DNA of 64,000 bases from Nitrospirota bacterium (GTDB taxonomy: Bacteria; Nitrospirota; Thermodesulfovibrionia; Thermodesulfovibrionales; UBA6898), in contig JACRLO010000010.1 of the NCBI GenBank assembly GCA_016235245.1, positions 57,851-121,850 on the forward strand. Direction: 5' to 3'. The translations under genes and the position numbers were made by a program. The notes beneath the pieces were generated by a model. That model did not search any database. It was not told the origin of the DNA and saw only the letters and a program-made list of their open reading frames with translations. The first letter of the stretch is position 1. Every line of letters begins with the position of its first letter. Shown in pieces: positions 26,887-35,197 of the stretch.

Positions 26887-27816
26887 TCACTGCCTTTGTG
26901 CCACCGCTGGCAGCGCGGCCTTCTTCTGCAGCAGCAACTGATTTTTCAGCTCACGTCTTTTATTGTTCAGATACTGTTCCTTCTCGAGTTCATGCAGCTG
27001 TCTTTTATGACGGTCTGTCAGATCATACCAGCGGCTGACACGTTTCTCGAACTGCTGGTCTGAAGGAAATTTCAGCGAATCGAGATACGATACAATTGCG
27101 CAGTAGTAGCGAACGACATTCCGTTCGACGGCACCCTTAATGCCGCCCACATAAGCAGGATTGCCGTGCTCATCAGTTCCGGCAATACTGAAGCCGACCT
27201 TGCTGCGGCCGATAGTCGCAAAATAACTTTTCATGGCTATGCGTCCCAGTGGTCCGTAGCCGAAGGTGTAGCTCAGATGGAGGAGTGTTTTGTCTCTGCC
27301 CAGGGGAATGATCTCGACATGAATTTTGTGGTCCTTCGTGCTAAGGGGACCTTCTGCCGCGATAAGCTGCAGGGCAAGATAGTCAGGCTGCTGCGACTTG
27401 ACGCGGAAGACATAGTGGAGTTTGTGGGCCTCTTCAGGGGGCTGATAGTATTTGCGCCCGCTGTACAGGTTCAGATGCCATGAGCGATCGTTCATGACAT
27501 AGGTACACGCCTTGTCATTGATATGAAGAAGTGCGATATCGCACCAGTTGGCAGGCATTTCAAGTGCCTGATATACGGCTCTGAAGGGATGCTCAACGAT
27601 GCCGTATACATCAACGCCGGCGTTATAACCTTCCTCGTGAGATTCTACATAAAGCGGCATATTAAATACATTTTTGAGCAGCATTGGCTCTATTTCCTGA
27701 TACCTTGTCCTCAAAGCACTAACAGTCAACAGCGTTGAATCATCGGCATGAGCAGGGCGAAGAGGGAAGAAGCAGAACAGTATAAGGATGCCGGTCTGAA
27801 GCGTCCGAATCTTCAT
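26887..27816 (-). CDS. Exported START/SRPBCC-like protein of unknown function
   Basis: A signal peptide (GILILFCFFPLRPAHA, then Asp-Asp) predicts export to the periplasm. The 309 residues contain a region (about 60-230) whose alternation and phrases such as EHPFRAVYQALEMPANWCDI and LLHLSYTFGYGPLGRIAMKSY resemble SRPBCC/START lipid- or ligand-binding folds. The C-terminus (about 255-309) is a highly charged helix, KRQLHELEKEQYLNNKRREL. No enzyme motif is seen. It sits 18 bp downstream of the DUF3786-like gene, so the two may be cotranscribed. Confidence 0.55.
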   Translation of the reverse strand: MKIRTLQTGILILFCFFPLRPAHADDSTLLTVSALRTRYQEIEPMLLKNVFNMPLYVESHEEGYNAGVDVYGIVEHPFRAVYQALEMPANWCDIALLHINDKACTYVMNDRSWHLNLYSGRKYYQPPEEAHKLHYVFRVKSQQPDYLALQLIAAEGPLSTKDHKIHVEIIPLGRDKTLLHLSYTFGYGPLGRIAMKSYFATIGRSKVGFSIAGTDEHGNPAYVGGIKGAVERNVVRYYCAIVSYLDSLKFPSDQQFEKRVSRWYDLTDRHKRQLHELEKEQYLNNKRRELKNQLLLQKKAALPAVAQRQ

Positions 27817-27834
27817 GGCCCCGTCATTCCTCCC

Positions 27835-28467
27835 CTATCCATCGATCATGACGACACAGGTCATCATGGCGACCGCCCAGATAACGTCAGAAAGGGCAAG
27901 CTGAAATTCACAGGTCGAGTCGAAAAAGAGGTCAACGCGCGGCGGGAACTCCTCATCCTCAAGCCAGAGGATCATGGTGACCGGAACACGGGGCAGGGGG
28001 TGAAAGCGCAGATAGGCATCTCCGTACCCGGTGACGACCTCTGCGCCATATTCCCGGCCCTTGCGGATAAACCCCTCTCTGTCTTTAGCGAATTGTTCCG
28101 CGATCAGCTCAACCGGCAGCACATGAGTTCCTGTGGTGAATCTGTGGCCGCCCTTCACATCTACAGGGCGTATCAGCTTACCTGTTGGCGGGATGTCCTT
28201 GGCATTGGACATATACCAGAGCACTGCCATCCTGAAGAAATCATTTAACTTTCCGAGGAAGAGAGAACCGGCGTTTGAGGGACAGGCGATCAACATCTCG
28301 CACGGGTTTACCTGAAAGTCGATGCCATAAGACCTGAGAATATAGGCTTCAGTCTTATTGTCATAAGCAGTCCCGGTCCGTTTTGATACATCATCGCGGG
28401 AAAGGCCACAAACGAGTTCCCATGCCTTTTCCTCACCGTTCTGTATCTTTATCGGAACAAGGTCCAT
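27835..28467 (-). CDS. DUF3786-like protein
   Basis: A cytoplasmic protein of 210 residues that I match by pattern to the DUF3786 family: an N-terminal CGLSRDDVSKRTGTAYDN segment, FFRMAVLWYMSNAKDIPPTG, and the C-terminal YLRFHPLPRVPVTMILWLED followed by PPRVDLFFDSTCEFQL. Function of the family is not established; its presence in anaerobes with corrinoid and Fe-S metabolism is context only. Its -10 TATAAT (28473-28478) ends 6 nt from the ATG, so the mRNA may be leaderless. Confidence 0.6.
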   Translation of the reverse strand: MDLVPIKIQNGEEKAWELVCGLSRDDVSKRTGTAYDNKTEAYILRSYGIDFQVNPCEMLIACPSNAGSLFLGKLNDFFRMAVLWYMSNAKDIPPTGKLIRPVDVKGGHRFTTGTHVLPVELIAEQFAKDREGFIRKGREYGAEVVTGYGDAYLRFHPLPRVPVTMILWLEDEEFPPRVDLFFDSTCEFQLALSDVIWAVAMMTCVVMIDG

Positions 28468-28472
28468 AAGAT

Positions 28473-28478
28473 ATTATA
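28473..28478 (-). promoter_or_regulatory. -10 element of the DUF3786-like gene
   Basis: TATAAT on the minus strand, with 5 nt between it and the ATG at 28467; no room remains for a ribosome-binding site, suggesting a leaderless start. Confidence 0.5.
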
Positions 28479-28510
28479 ATGAATTTATAAGAAATTAGGA
28501 TAAGAATAAA

Positions 28511-28541
28511 TCAGCCGGAGGCTCTCTGTACCCCCGGCTGA
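28511..28541 (-). terminator. Terminator of the 28576-29040 gene
   Basis: Perfect 8-bp stem TCAGCCGG/CCGGCTGA with a 15-nt loop; on the minus strand it is followed by TTTATTC, 35 bp after the stop of the gene at 28576. Confidence 0.6.
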
Positions 28542-28575
28542 CCTGCTTAGCTGACTATGTCAGGAAGGAATTACG

Positions 28576-29040
28576 CTACGCAGCCTTGCACAGGAGATCA
28601 AGATGCCCCTGAAGATCGCGTGGCGCGACAATATTATCAGGCACCTTATGGCCGGACAGCGATGTGGCAATGATCCTCTTCATCAGGCTGTTTACGCAAA
28701 ATTTGATCACATCGTCAGGCGACAGGTTTGCGGCATTGTCTATCACAAGGGGTTCTGTGTACCATGTCTCGTTGGTCGGCGCCATGCCGGCGCACTCGGA
28801 GGTTTTAAAGTTTTCTCTGGGGGTCGCACCTTTGGAAATGGCCAGCGTGCAAAGGTCGTATTTTACGAGTTGCAGACCGCTCAGCATCGGATTTGAGCCC
28901 AGTCCCAGGCGCCCGCGAAGCATGGGCATAAAGCGGGTGATGTTGACTCCCGAGCAATAGTGCAAGACGTCTTTGCTATCTTTTTTTTCGGGCTGAACAA
29001 CAAAGTAAAAATAATCGGTGAAAAATTCAGACTGTTTCAT
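28576..29040 (-). CDS. Uncharacterised protein, paralog of 40545-41018
   Basis: A 154-residue cytoplasmic protein I do not recognise. It shares with the gene at 40545 the blocks DYFYFVV, YCSGVNITRF, GSNPMLSGLQL, LAISKGATPR and CAGMAPTNETWYTEP, in the same order over the full length. Conserved Cys in YCSG and in CAG plus several His/Asp suggest a metal or cofactor site, which is inference. Codon use is like its neighbours. It has its own downstream terminator and a 175-bp upstream spacer, so it is probably transcribed alone. Confidence 0.6.
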   Translation of the reverse strand: MKQSEFFTDYFYFVVQPEKKDSKDVLHYCSGVNITRFMPMLRGRLGLGSNPMLSGLQLVKYDLCTLAISKGATPRENFKTSECAGMAPTNETWYTEPLVIDNAANLSPDDVIKFCVNSLMKRIIATSLSGHKVPDNIVAPRDLQGHLDLLCKAA

Positions 29041-29215
29041 TGCAGTTTCCTCCCTTATGTTGGTCTATATAGGACAACTTTACTCCTGTTTATGGGCCGT
29101 GTCAAGATTTATTTTGACGCACAGTTATTTCAGCAAAAACAAAAACGCAGTCTGCAATATATGCAGACCGCGTCAGGAAAAATAATTGGTTACGGCCGGT
29201 AGCGCAACGATAACT

Positions 29216-30055
29216 TTAATCGTTACTGATAAGCCTTATCCCGTTGCTCTCTATGGTAATTAGCCGTTCCTTATACAGAGAGCCTATGGCCTTCTTGTAT
29301 GTCTTTTTGCTGACGCCGAACAGGTCGTATATGACCTCAGCCGGGCTTTTGTCCGTAACTGAGATAAAACCGCCCTGTTTCTTCAGTGCTGTAAGTATCG
29401 TTTCTGAAATACCGGCGATCTTTTCGTGGCCTGGCTTTTGAAGGCAAAGGTCTATCTTGTCGTCCTCCCGTATCTTCTTGACGTAGCCTGTTATCTTTTG
29501 CCCCTTTCGAAGGGGCTGAAATACCTCGTTCTTATACAAAAGGCCTGTGAGAGAGTTATTGATGATGGCCTCAAATCCAATCTCTGTCTTGTTGCTGACC
29601 AGCAACTCTACTTCCTGGCCTTCGCGAAGATCCACAGGAAGTCTGCCAAGGAATCTGCCCAGTTTTGAAGAAGCTACGATACGATTGCTTTTCTCGTCAA
29701 AAAAAATATATACGATATAGGATCTGCCTTCAAGCATTTTCTGCTTCTGTTCGCTAAACGGCACGAGCAGATCTTTCTTGAGGCCCCAATCGAGGAAGGC
29801 GCCGACCGGGGAGACAGACACGACCTTGAGCAGGGCGAACTCGCCCACCATGGCAAAGGGGATCTTTGTCGTGGCGACAAGCTGTCCCTCCGAATCATGA
29901 TAAACAAAAACTTCGGGCATGTCTTCGCTTCCGTAATCGTTATCCGACAAGCTTCGCGGCATGAATATATCGCCCAGTTCTTTCCCGTCCAGCCAGACGC
30001 CGGTTTCGTTTTTCGAGTTCACTCTCAACCTGCTAATTTTTCCTATTGCTGTCAT
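29216..30055 (-). CDS. cvfB: CvfB-like S1-domain RNA-binding protein
   Basis: Homolog of the S1-repeat virulence regulator CvfB. The 279 residues from ATG 30055 start MTAIGKISRLRVNSKNETG; S1-like beta-barrels follow (KVVSVSPVGAFLDWGLKKDL, about 65-125; ELLVSNKTEIGFEAIINNSL, about 140-210; ITGYVKKIREDDKIDLCL), ending with a winged-helix-like tail (DLFGVSKKTYKKAIGSLYKE). A GTG at 30118 would add 21 residues, but the family normally begins near the chosen Met. RNA target unknown. Confidence 0.82.
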   Translation of the reverse strand: MTAIGKISRLRVNSKNETGVWLDGKELGDIFMPRSLSDNDYGSEDMPEVFVYHDSEGQLVATTKIPFAMVGEFALLKVVSVSPVGAFLDWGLKKDLLVPFSEQKQKMLEGRSYIVYIFFDEKSNRIVASSKLGRFLGRLPVDLREGQEVELLVSNKTEIGFEAIINNSLTGLLYKNEVFQPLRKGQKITGYVKKIREDDKIDLCLQKPGHEKIAGISETILTALKKQGGFISVTDKSPAEVIYDLFGVSKKTYKKAIGSLYKERLITIESNGIRLISND

Positions 30056-30244
30056 GTATTCATTGTCCTCGTCCCTCACGGTATTTCTTGATTGTTGTAT
30101 GCCTGCTTCTTGCTGCACTGCCTAAGGCATTTTATTACGATTCGGATGATTTAGCCAGAAGAAAAATCAGACTTTGTATCTCTCCTGATTATCCGGTAAA
30201 CTATGTGCAGGCTCGTGCCATGCTGATAAGCCTAAGGAGAAGCA

Positions 30245-30592
30245 ATGAGACATAACCGGCTGGGCAGATCAGGCCTGCCTCAGAATAACGGCAGCGACAA
30301 GTCGGTGGAAGAGATTGTGAGGGAACTGAAACAGGCTGGTAAGGCTTCAGGCGATTATCGCGAGTTATCCCTTAAGATACATGGTCTCGTCTGCGCCAAG
30401 TGCGGCAGGGAGTTTGAAGAGAGGGAGCGACGGCTGCTGACGGTCCATCACAAAGACGGCAACCATAAGAATAACCCTTCTGACGGTTCAAACTGGGAGA
30501 ATCTCTGTGTATATTGCCACGAGGATGAGCATAGCAGGGGCGTGCTTGCTGACTATCTGAAAGAGAAGGGCAGCAGACCAAAAGGCGTTTGA
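30245..30592 (+). CDS. YajD-like HNH nuclease
   Basis: Small HNH endonuclease-fold protein, 115 residues. Zinc ligands are CAKCGREFEE and NLCVYCHEDEH, and the catalytic HNH core reads VHHKDGNHKNN. This matches the YajD family, whose physiological role is unsettled (DNA repair or restriction have been proposed). Ribosome site AAGGAGAAG sits 5 nt before the ATG. It is followed 42 bp later by a small conserved-looking gene in the same orientation. Confidence 0.85.
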   Translation: MRHNRLGRSGLPQNNGSDKSVEEIVRELKQAGKASGDYRELSLKIHGLVCAKCGREFEERERRLLTVHHKDGNHKNNPSDGSNWENLCVYCHEDEHSRGVLADYLKEKGSRPKGV

Positions 30593-30634
30593 CACATCTG
30601 ACCCCTGCATTTCTGTAAGAAAAGGAGAGAAATT

Positions 30635-30820
30635 ATGAGTATGTTACCGGAAGGTGAACAGCTGCGTAAGGCGGTGAAATGGATATCTGAGCAGAGGACT
30701 GACAACCCCGGGACCGCCCTGTTCAGCCTGATAGAAAAGGCCTGCCTGAAATTTGACCTGACGCCGAAGGATGGCGAATTTCTGATGCGGCATATGACTG
30801 AGCAGGACGCTGGATCATAA
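30635..30820 (+). CDS. Small protein of unknown function (61 aa)
   Basis: AAGGAGAG precedes the ATG. The sequence, with LPEGEQLRKAVKWISEQR and PKDGEFLMRH, predicts two or three helices and no membrane segment. The layout (short helix-rich protein with a good ribosome site and normal codon use) supports a real gene. Function unknown. Confidence 0.55.
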   Translation: MSMLPEGEQLRKAVKWISEQRTDNPGTALFSLIEKACLKFDLTPKDGEFLMRHMTEQDAGS

Positions 30821-30891
30821 GCCGATGATCTTTCGCTGCATCCCTGCCGGACAGCTATCCTGCGGACAGGTATTGTCCTGATGACCGCACG

Positions 30892-31752
30892 GTGAATCCG
30901 ACGAGCCTCGCACTCTTTATTATTTTCGCAGGGCTTTCGGTGCCCTTATTTTTTGCCCTGAAGCGGGCACTCCGCAACCGCAGAATCAGGGGGCTGACAG
31001 CAGTGCTGTTCCCTTCCAAATGGGAGGAGATACTGTTAAAAAACCTTGCGTTATACCGTCACCTTCCCGCTGAACTGCGGGAGCAGCTCCGTAACGATAT
31101 CAAGATCTTTCTGTCTGAAAAGCGGTTCGAGGGCCTGGGCGGCCTCGAAATGACTGATGAGATACGCGTTACGATTGCCGGAGAGGCCTGCCTGCTTCTT
31201 CTAAACAGAGAGAACCGTGACTACCCCGGGCTAATCTCCATTCTTGTTTATCCAACTGCCTATGTGGCTGAAGAGACCAGGCATATCGGCGGAGGAGTGT
31301 ACGCGGAGGGGCCATCAGTAAGGCTGGGAGAATCGTGGCAGCATGGATCGGTCGTCCTTGCATGGGACAATGTGAGGCAGGGGGGAATGAATGCGGAAGA
31401 CGGCCATAATGTCGTAATTCATGAGTTTGCGCATCAGCTCGACCAGGAAGACGGCGCTGCTGATGGAGCCCCGATATTAGGGAAGAATTCCAGCTATGCG
31501 GTCTGGGCCCATATCATGAGCGAAGAATATGAACGTTTGAGATTCGGCAGCAGGCATCACAAAAAGCATGTCCTTGACGATTATGGCGCAACAAACCCGG
31601 CCGAGTTCTTTGCAGTTGCAACATAGGCGTTTTTCGAAAAACCCCGGCAGCTCCGGAAAAAGTCCCCGTACCTGTATGCTGAACTCGCTGAGTTCTACAA
31701 TCTTGATCCAGGCGAGTGGGTTAAGGACAGGCCTGATCCGGAGGCATTATGA
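30892..31752 (+). pseudogene. M90 (MtfA-like) zinc peptidase gene interrupted by one TAG
   Basis: The frame from GTG 30892 encodes an N-terminal membrane helix and an MtfA-like peptidase with the zinc motif HEFAHQLDQEDG (about residue 180) and NPAEFFAVAT, then a TAG at 31624-31626. Reading on in the same frame gives AFFEKPRQLRKKSPYLYAEL and a normal M90 ending, to TGA at 31750-31752 (286 residues in total; E. coli MtfA has 265). The family has Glu where the TAG stands, one base change from GAG. It may be a recent nonsense mutation, a sequencing error, or suppressed; the truncated product keeps HExxH but loses the conserved C-terminus. Confidence 0.8.
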
Positions 31753-31873
31753 AAGCGTGGCCGAGAGTGTTTCCGGGACCTGGATTCTTGAACAACCCGG
31801 CGTGATTGTGATATCTTTTTGTTCACACCCCCTTGTGGGGTGGTAAGCAAAAAATCCATTTTCCAAGGTGCGT

Positions 31874-33220
31874 ATGTCATACAAAGCGTGGTTTCAATGC
31901 ATCAATCCCCACTGTAACGAGCGATATCCGCTCAATACCATTATCTACCGTTGCAGACGCTGTAATTCGCTTCTTGAAGTGCAGCACGACATGCAGGCCC
32001 TCGGCAGCAGGAGCGCGGGGCAATGGAAGAAGCTGTTTGAGGACCGGTACAAGTCCACTGAATGGCCCTATGGTTCCGGAATCTGGGGCAAGAAGGAGTG
32101 GGTCCTTCCCGAGCTTAGTAATGACAATATCGTTTCGTTGTACGAAGGCGGCACGAACCTGTTCTGGGCCGAGCGGTTCGGCAAGATGGTCGGTATCGAC
32201 AACCTCTGGATAAAGCTCTGCGGCAACTCCCACAGCGGTTCTTTTAAGGACCTTGGCATGACCGTGCTCGTCTCGATGGTTAAGCAGATGATCAGCGAGG
32301 GTGCGCCTATACAGGCAGTTGCCTGTGCGTCTACCGGCGATACCTCGGCTGCGCTGGCTGTGTACTGCGCTGCTGCAGGCATTCAGTCGGTCGTACTTCT
32401 GCCTAAAGGCAGGATCTCTATTGCACAGCTTGTCCAGCCGATTGCAAATGGGGCACTGGTACTGCAGCTTGACACGGATTTTGACGGATGCATGGCAGTG
32501 GTCAGGGAGATAACAAAGGATGAAACGATATACCTTGCCAATTCGATGAACTCGCTCCGCATAGAGGGGCAGAAGACCGTAGGTATCGAAATTGTTCAGC
32601 AGTTCGATTGGGAAGTCCCTGATGTAATTGTTATCCCCGGCGGCAATCTCGGCAATGTCTCTGCGCTGGGCAGCGGACTGCTGATGATGCGCGACCTTGG
32701 GCTGATCACGAAACTGCCCCGCATTGTGGTTGCTCAGGCTGAACGTGCAAACCCGCTCTACCGGTCGTATCTGAAAAACTTCGAGTCCTTCGAGCCGATA
32801 CAGGCCCAGAAGACCCTGGCAAGCGCCATACAGATCGGTAATCCGGTCAGCATCGAAAAAGCGATCCGTACGCTCAGGCAGTTCGATGGCATTGTGGTGG
32901 ACGCGACTGAACAGGAGCTTGCCGATGCCGTTGCTCTGGGCGACATGACCGGCATGTTCAACTGTCCCCATACCGGCGTTGCGCTTGCAGGCCTGATCAA
33001 ACTGCTCAAGGCGGGCAAGATAGACCGATCAGAGCATGTGGTGGTCATCTCCACGGCGCATGGCCTGAAGTTTACAGACTTCAAGGTTGCCTATCATGAG
33101 GGAACGCTGGAGTTTCCCTGCCGTTTTTCGAACAAACCGATAGAATTGCCGCCAACGGTCGGTGCGGTCAAAGAAGCACTTCAACACGCACTTAAGAAGA
33201 GGAGAGAGATAGATGCCTAA
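31874..33220 (+). CDS. thrC: Threonine synthase with N-terminal zinc-ribbon
   Basis: PLP enzyme converting O-phosphohomoserine to threonine. The N-terminus carries a Cys4-like ribbon ([13 protein letters not shown] then [10 protein letters not shown]) seen in archaeal and plant-type synthases. The PLP Lys is in [14 protein letters not shown] (about residue 120), with the phosphate-binding [10 protein letters not shown] and [11 protein letters not shown]. The last 8 bp overlap the next PLP enzyme gene, so both branches of homoserine use are probably coexpressed. ATG 31874 is preferred over GTG 31868. Confidence 0.93.
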   Translation: MSYKAWFQCINPHCNERYPLNTIIYRCRRCNSLLEVQHDMQALGSRSAGQWKKLFEDRYKSTEWPYGSGIWGKKEWVLPELSNDNIVSLYEGGTNLFWAERFGKMVGIDNLWIKLCGNSHSGSFKDLGMTVLVSMVKQMISEGAPIQAVACASTGDTSAALAVYCAAAGIQSVVLLPKGRISIAQLVQPIANGALVLQLDTDFDGCMAVVREITKDETIYLANSMNSLRIEGQKTVGIEIVQQFDWEVPDVIVIPGGNLGNVSALGSGLLMMRDLGLITKLPRIVVAQAERANPLYRSYLKNFESFEPIQAQKTLASAIQIGNPVSIEKAIRTLRQFDGIVVDATEQELADAVALGDMTGMFNCPHTGVALAGLIKLLKAGKIDRSEHVVVISTAHGLKFTDFKVAYHEGTLEFPCRFSNKPIELPPTVGAVKEALQHALKKRREIDA

Positions 33221-34421
33221 CGACTCGTCAAACGCAAAGAACTGGAAGCCTGCCACTCTTGCCATCCACGGCAAAGGAAGACTTCCGAAGGCCCATCATG
33301 CAGTTTCCACGCCGATTATGCATACGTCCAATTATTATTTTGACACTGCGGACGAGGTTGAAGACTTCATGCGTGAAAAGGGCCAGGGCAGGGTGATCCG
33401 TGAGCATGAATACGCCCGGTACGGTAACCCCACCCAGCAGGAGTTCGAACGCAAGCTTGCCGCAATAGAAGGGGCCGAGCGCGCGGTGCTCTATGCATCA
33501 GGCATGGCTGCCGTGCTGCTGACCATCATGACCTTTATGAAACCGAAGGGACATATCATATTTACCGGAGACTGTTATCGCCAGACGCGTGATTTTGCGA
33601 TTAACTTCCTCGGGAAGTTCGGCATTGAGTATTCCATTGTTGAGCCGACTGCCGAGGATATCGAAAAGGCGATCAAACCCGAAACCAACATTATTTTTAC
33701 CGAGTCACCGACCAATCCCTATCTGCGGGTGCTTGACATACCGGCTATCGTAAAGGTTGCAAAAGCCCGCAGCATACTGACGATCATTGATGCTACACTT
33801 GCCACACCCTATAACATTAAACCGATAGAGCTTGGTGTTGACGTGGTCATCCACTCGGCAACCAAGTACCTTGGCGGTCATAACGATCTCATGGCAGGGG
33901 TGGCGCTTGGTTCTACTGCCCTGATGACCGACCTCTATAAAATGCAGCGCATGATGGGAGCAACGCCGGGGCCCTTGACCTGCTTTCTCCTTGAGCGGGG
34001 GCTCAAGACCTTCGGCATGCGCATGGAGCACCACAACAAGGCCGGGCTTGCTGTTGCCCGGATGCTGGAGGCGCATCCAAAGATCGAAAAGGTGTGGTAC
34101 CCTGCGCTTGCATCGCATCCGGACCATACGATCGGCATGGAGCAGATGCAGGGCTTCGGCAGCGTCATCAGTTTTCTTGTTAAAGGCGGCAACGCTGAAA
34201 CACGCAAGTTCATCGATGCCCTGGAGCTTTTCCTGATAACGCCGAGCTTGGGCGGCAGCGAGAGCCTTGTTACGCAGATGTGGGCCATGTCTTTCTTCGA
34301 CTATTCAGAAAAATACCGTCAGGATATCGGCATGGTGGACAACCTGGTCCGCCTGGCGCTCGGCCTTGAGGATGTGGACGATCTTATCGCTGATCTGCAG
34401 CAGGCCCTCGACAAAATATAA
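33213..34421 (+). CDS. Cystathionine gamma-synthase-type PLP enzyme
   Basis: Trans-sulfuration family (Cys/Met metabolism) enzyme of 402 residues. Visible are [20 protein letters not shown], the [11 protein letters not shown] region, [13 protein letters not shown] with Asp for PLP, and the PLP Lys in [17 protein letters not shown]-terminal LGGSESL is typical. It could be cystathionine gamma-synthase, O-acyl- or O-phosphohomoserine sulfhydrylase, or gamma-lyase. Its overlap with thrC suggests an activated-homoserine substrate shared with threonine synthase; this is inference. Confidence 0.87.
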   Translation: MPNDSSNAKNWKPATLAIHGKGRLPKAHHAVSTPIMHTSNYYFDTADEVEDFMREKGQGRVIREHEYARYGNPTQQEFERKLAAIEGAERAVLYASGMAAVLLTIMTFMKPKGHIIFTGDCYRQTRDFAINFLGKFGIEYSIVEPTAEDIEKAIKPETNIIFTESPTNPYLRVLDIPAIVKVAKARSILTIIDATLATPYNIKPIELGVDVVIHSATKYLGGHNDLMAGVALGSTALMTDLYKMQRMMGATPGPLTCFLLERGLKTFGMRMEHHNKAGLAVARMLEAHPKIEKVWYPALASHPDHTIGMEQMQGFGSVISFLVKGGNAETRKFIDALELFLITPSLGGSESLVTQMWAMSFFDYSEKYRQDIGMVDNLVRLALGLEDVDDLIADLQQALDKI

Positions 34422-34467
34422 TGCCCCGGGCAGGGATTCGTTATTCTCCTTGTTGCGTAATCCCGGC

Positions 34468-35124
34468 TTAAAATTTGATTAAGTCAGATCTGGTGATGGT
34501 CACCTGGCCGGAGACCCGGGGTGCATTGGAAAGATGCCAGACCGTGTACTGCTCCGGGTAAAGGGTTTCGGCCGACAGGCCGTCTACAGGAACGATCACC
34601 TTCATGCCCCGCAGCGCCGCGCTGCTTGCCGTGTAGAGGACCGCTCCATGGGCTGCTGTGCCGGCAACGATCACCGTCTGTATCTTCTTTTCCTTCAGCA
34701 GCTTCTCAAGATCAGTTCCCAGAAATTTGTCAGGTCCTGATGTCACTGCCTGCTCTCCCGGCTGCGGAACAAGGTCAGGTGCGATATCGGCTGGTGTGGC
34801 ACCGGCAGACAGACTGTAGATAACGCTGACTCCTCTGGTACGTGCCCTGTCGAGGAGCTGCTTTACCTTTGGTACCGAGGTGATGCAGCGGGGACGCCGC
34901 TGCTCATTGCAGGTCTGTTTGTTGAAATCAAGGAGAAGCAGGGCGGTTGTTTTTGGGTCAAGGCTGACCGGTTGTATTTCGGGCGCCGGCGGAACCTTCA
35001 CGGTATTCCATTCATCGGTAACGGGCTGGCCGGAGGCTGCAGCATGCAGAGCGATCAATGTCATAACAGAAATCATGCCTTGAATCATGGCTTGGCGGAT
35101 TGAGCCCATTCCTTCAGTTTTCAT
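34468..35124 (-). CDS. Exported isochorismatase-like protein lacking the catalytic Cys
   Basis: AGGGAGG lies just before the ATG. A signal peptide (about residues 1-32, ending AAASG) targets it to the periplasm. The cysteine-hydrolase fold is seen in TTALLLLDFNKQTC with the first Asp, SGPDKFLGTDLEKLL with the Lys, and TVIVAGTAAHGAVLYTASSA. In family members the last block reads G-x-x-T-x-x-C-V; here the Cys position is Ala (GTAAHGAV). Either the protein is inactive or works by another nucleophile. Substrate unknown. Confidence 0.75.
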   Translation of the reverse strand: MKTEGMGSIRQAMIQGMISVMTLIALHAAASGQPVTDEWNTVKVPPAPEIQPVSLDPKTTALLLLDFNKQTCNEQRRPRCITSVPKVKQLLDRARTRGVSVIYSLSAGATPADIAPDLVPQPGEQAVTSGPDKFLGTDLEKLLKEKKIQTVIVAGTAAHGAVLYTASSAALRGMKVIVPVDGLSAETLYPEQYTVWHLSNAPRVSGQVTITRSDLIKF

Positions 35125-35197
35125 AATACCTCCCTTGTCGTTATCAGAATAGTGCAGAAGAGAAATCCATGCGTATTATCTGAGCCGGCTCAATTAA

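Noticed and set aside
31624-31626. TAG in the M90 peptidase considered as a recoded selenocysteine codon
   Set aside because: It is TAG rather than TGA, and homologs have Glu, not Cys, at this point.
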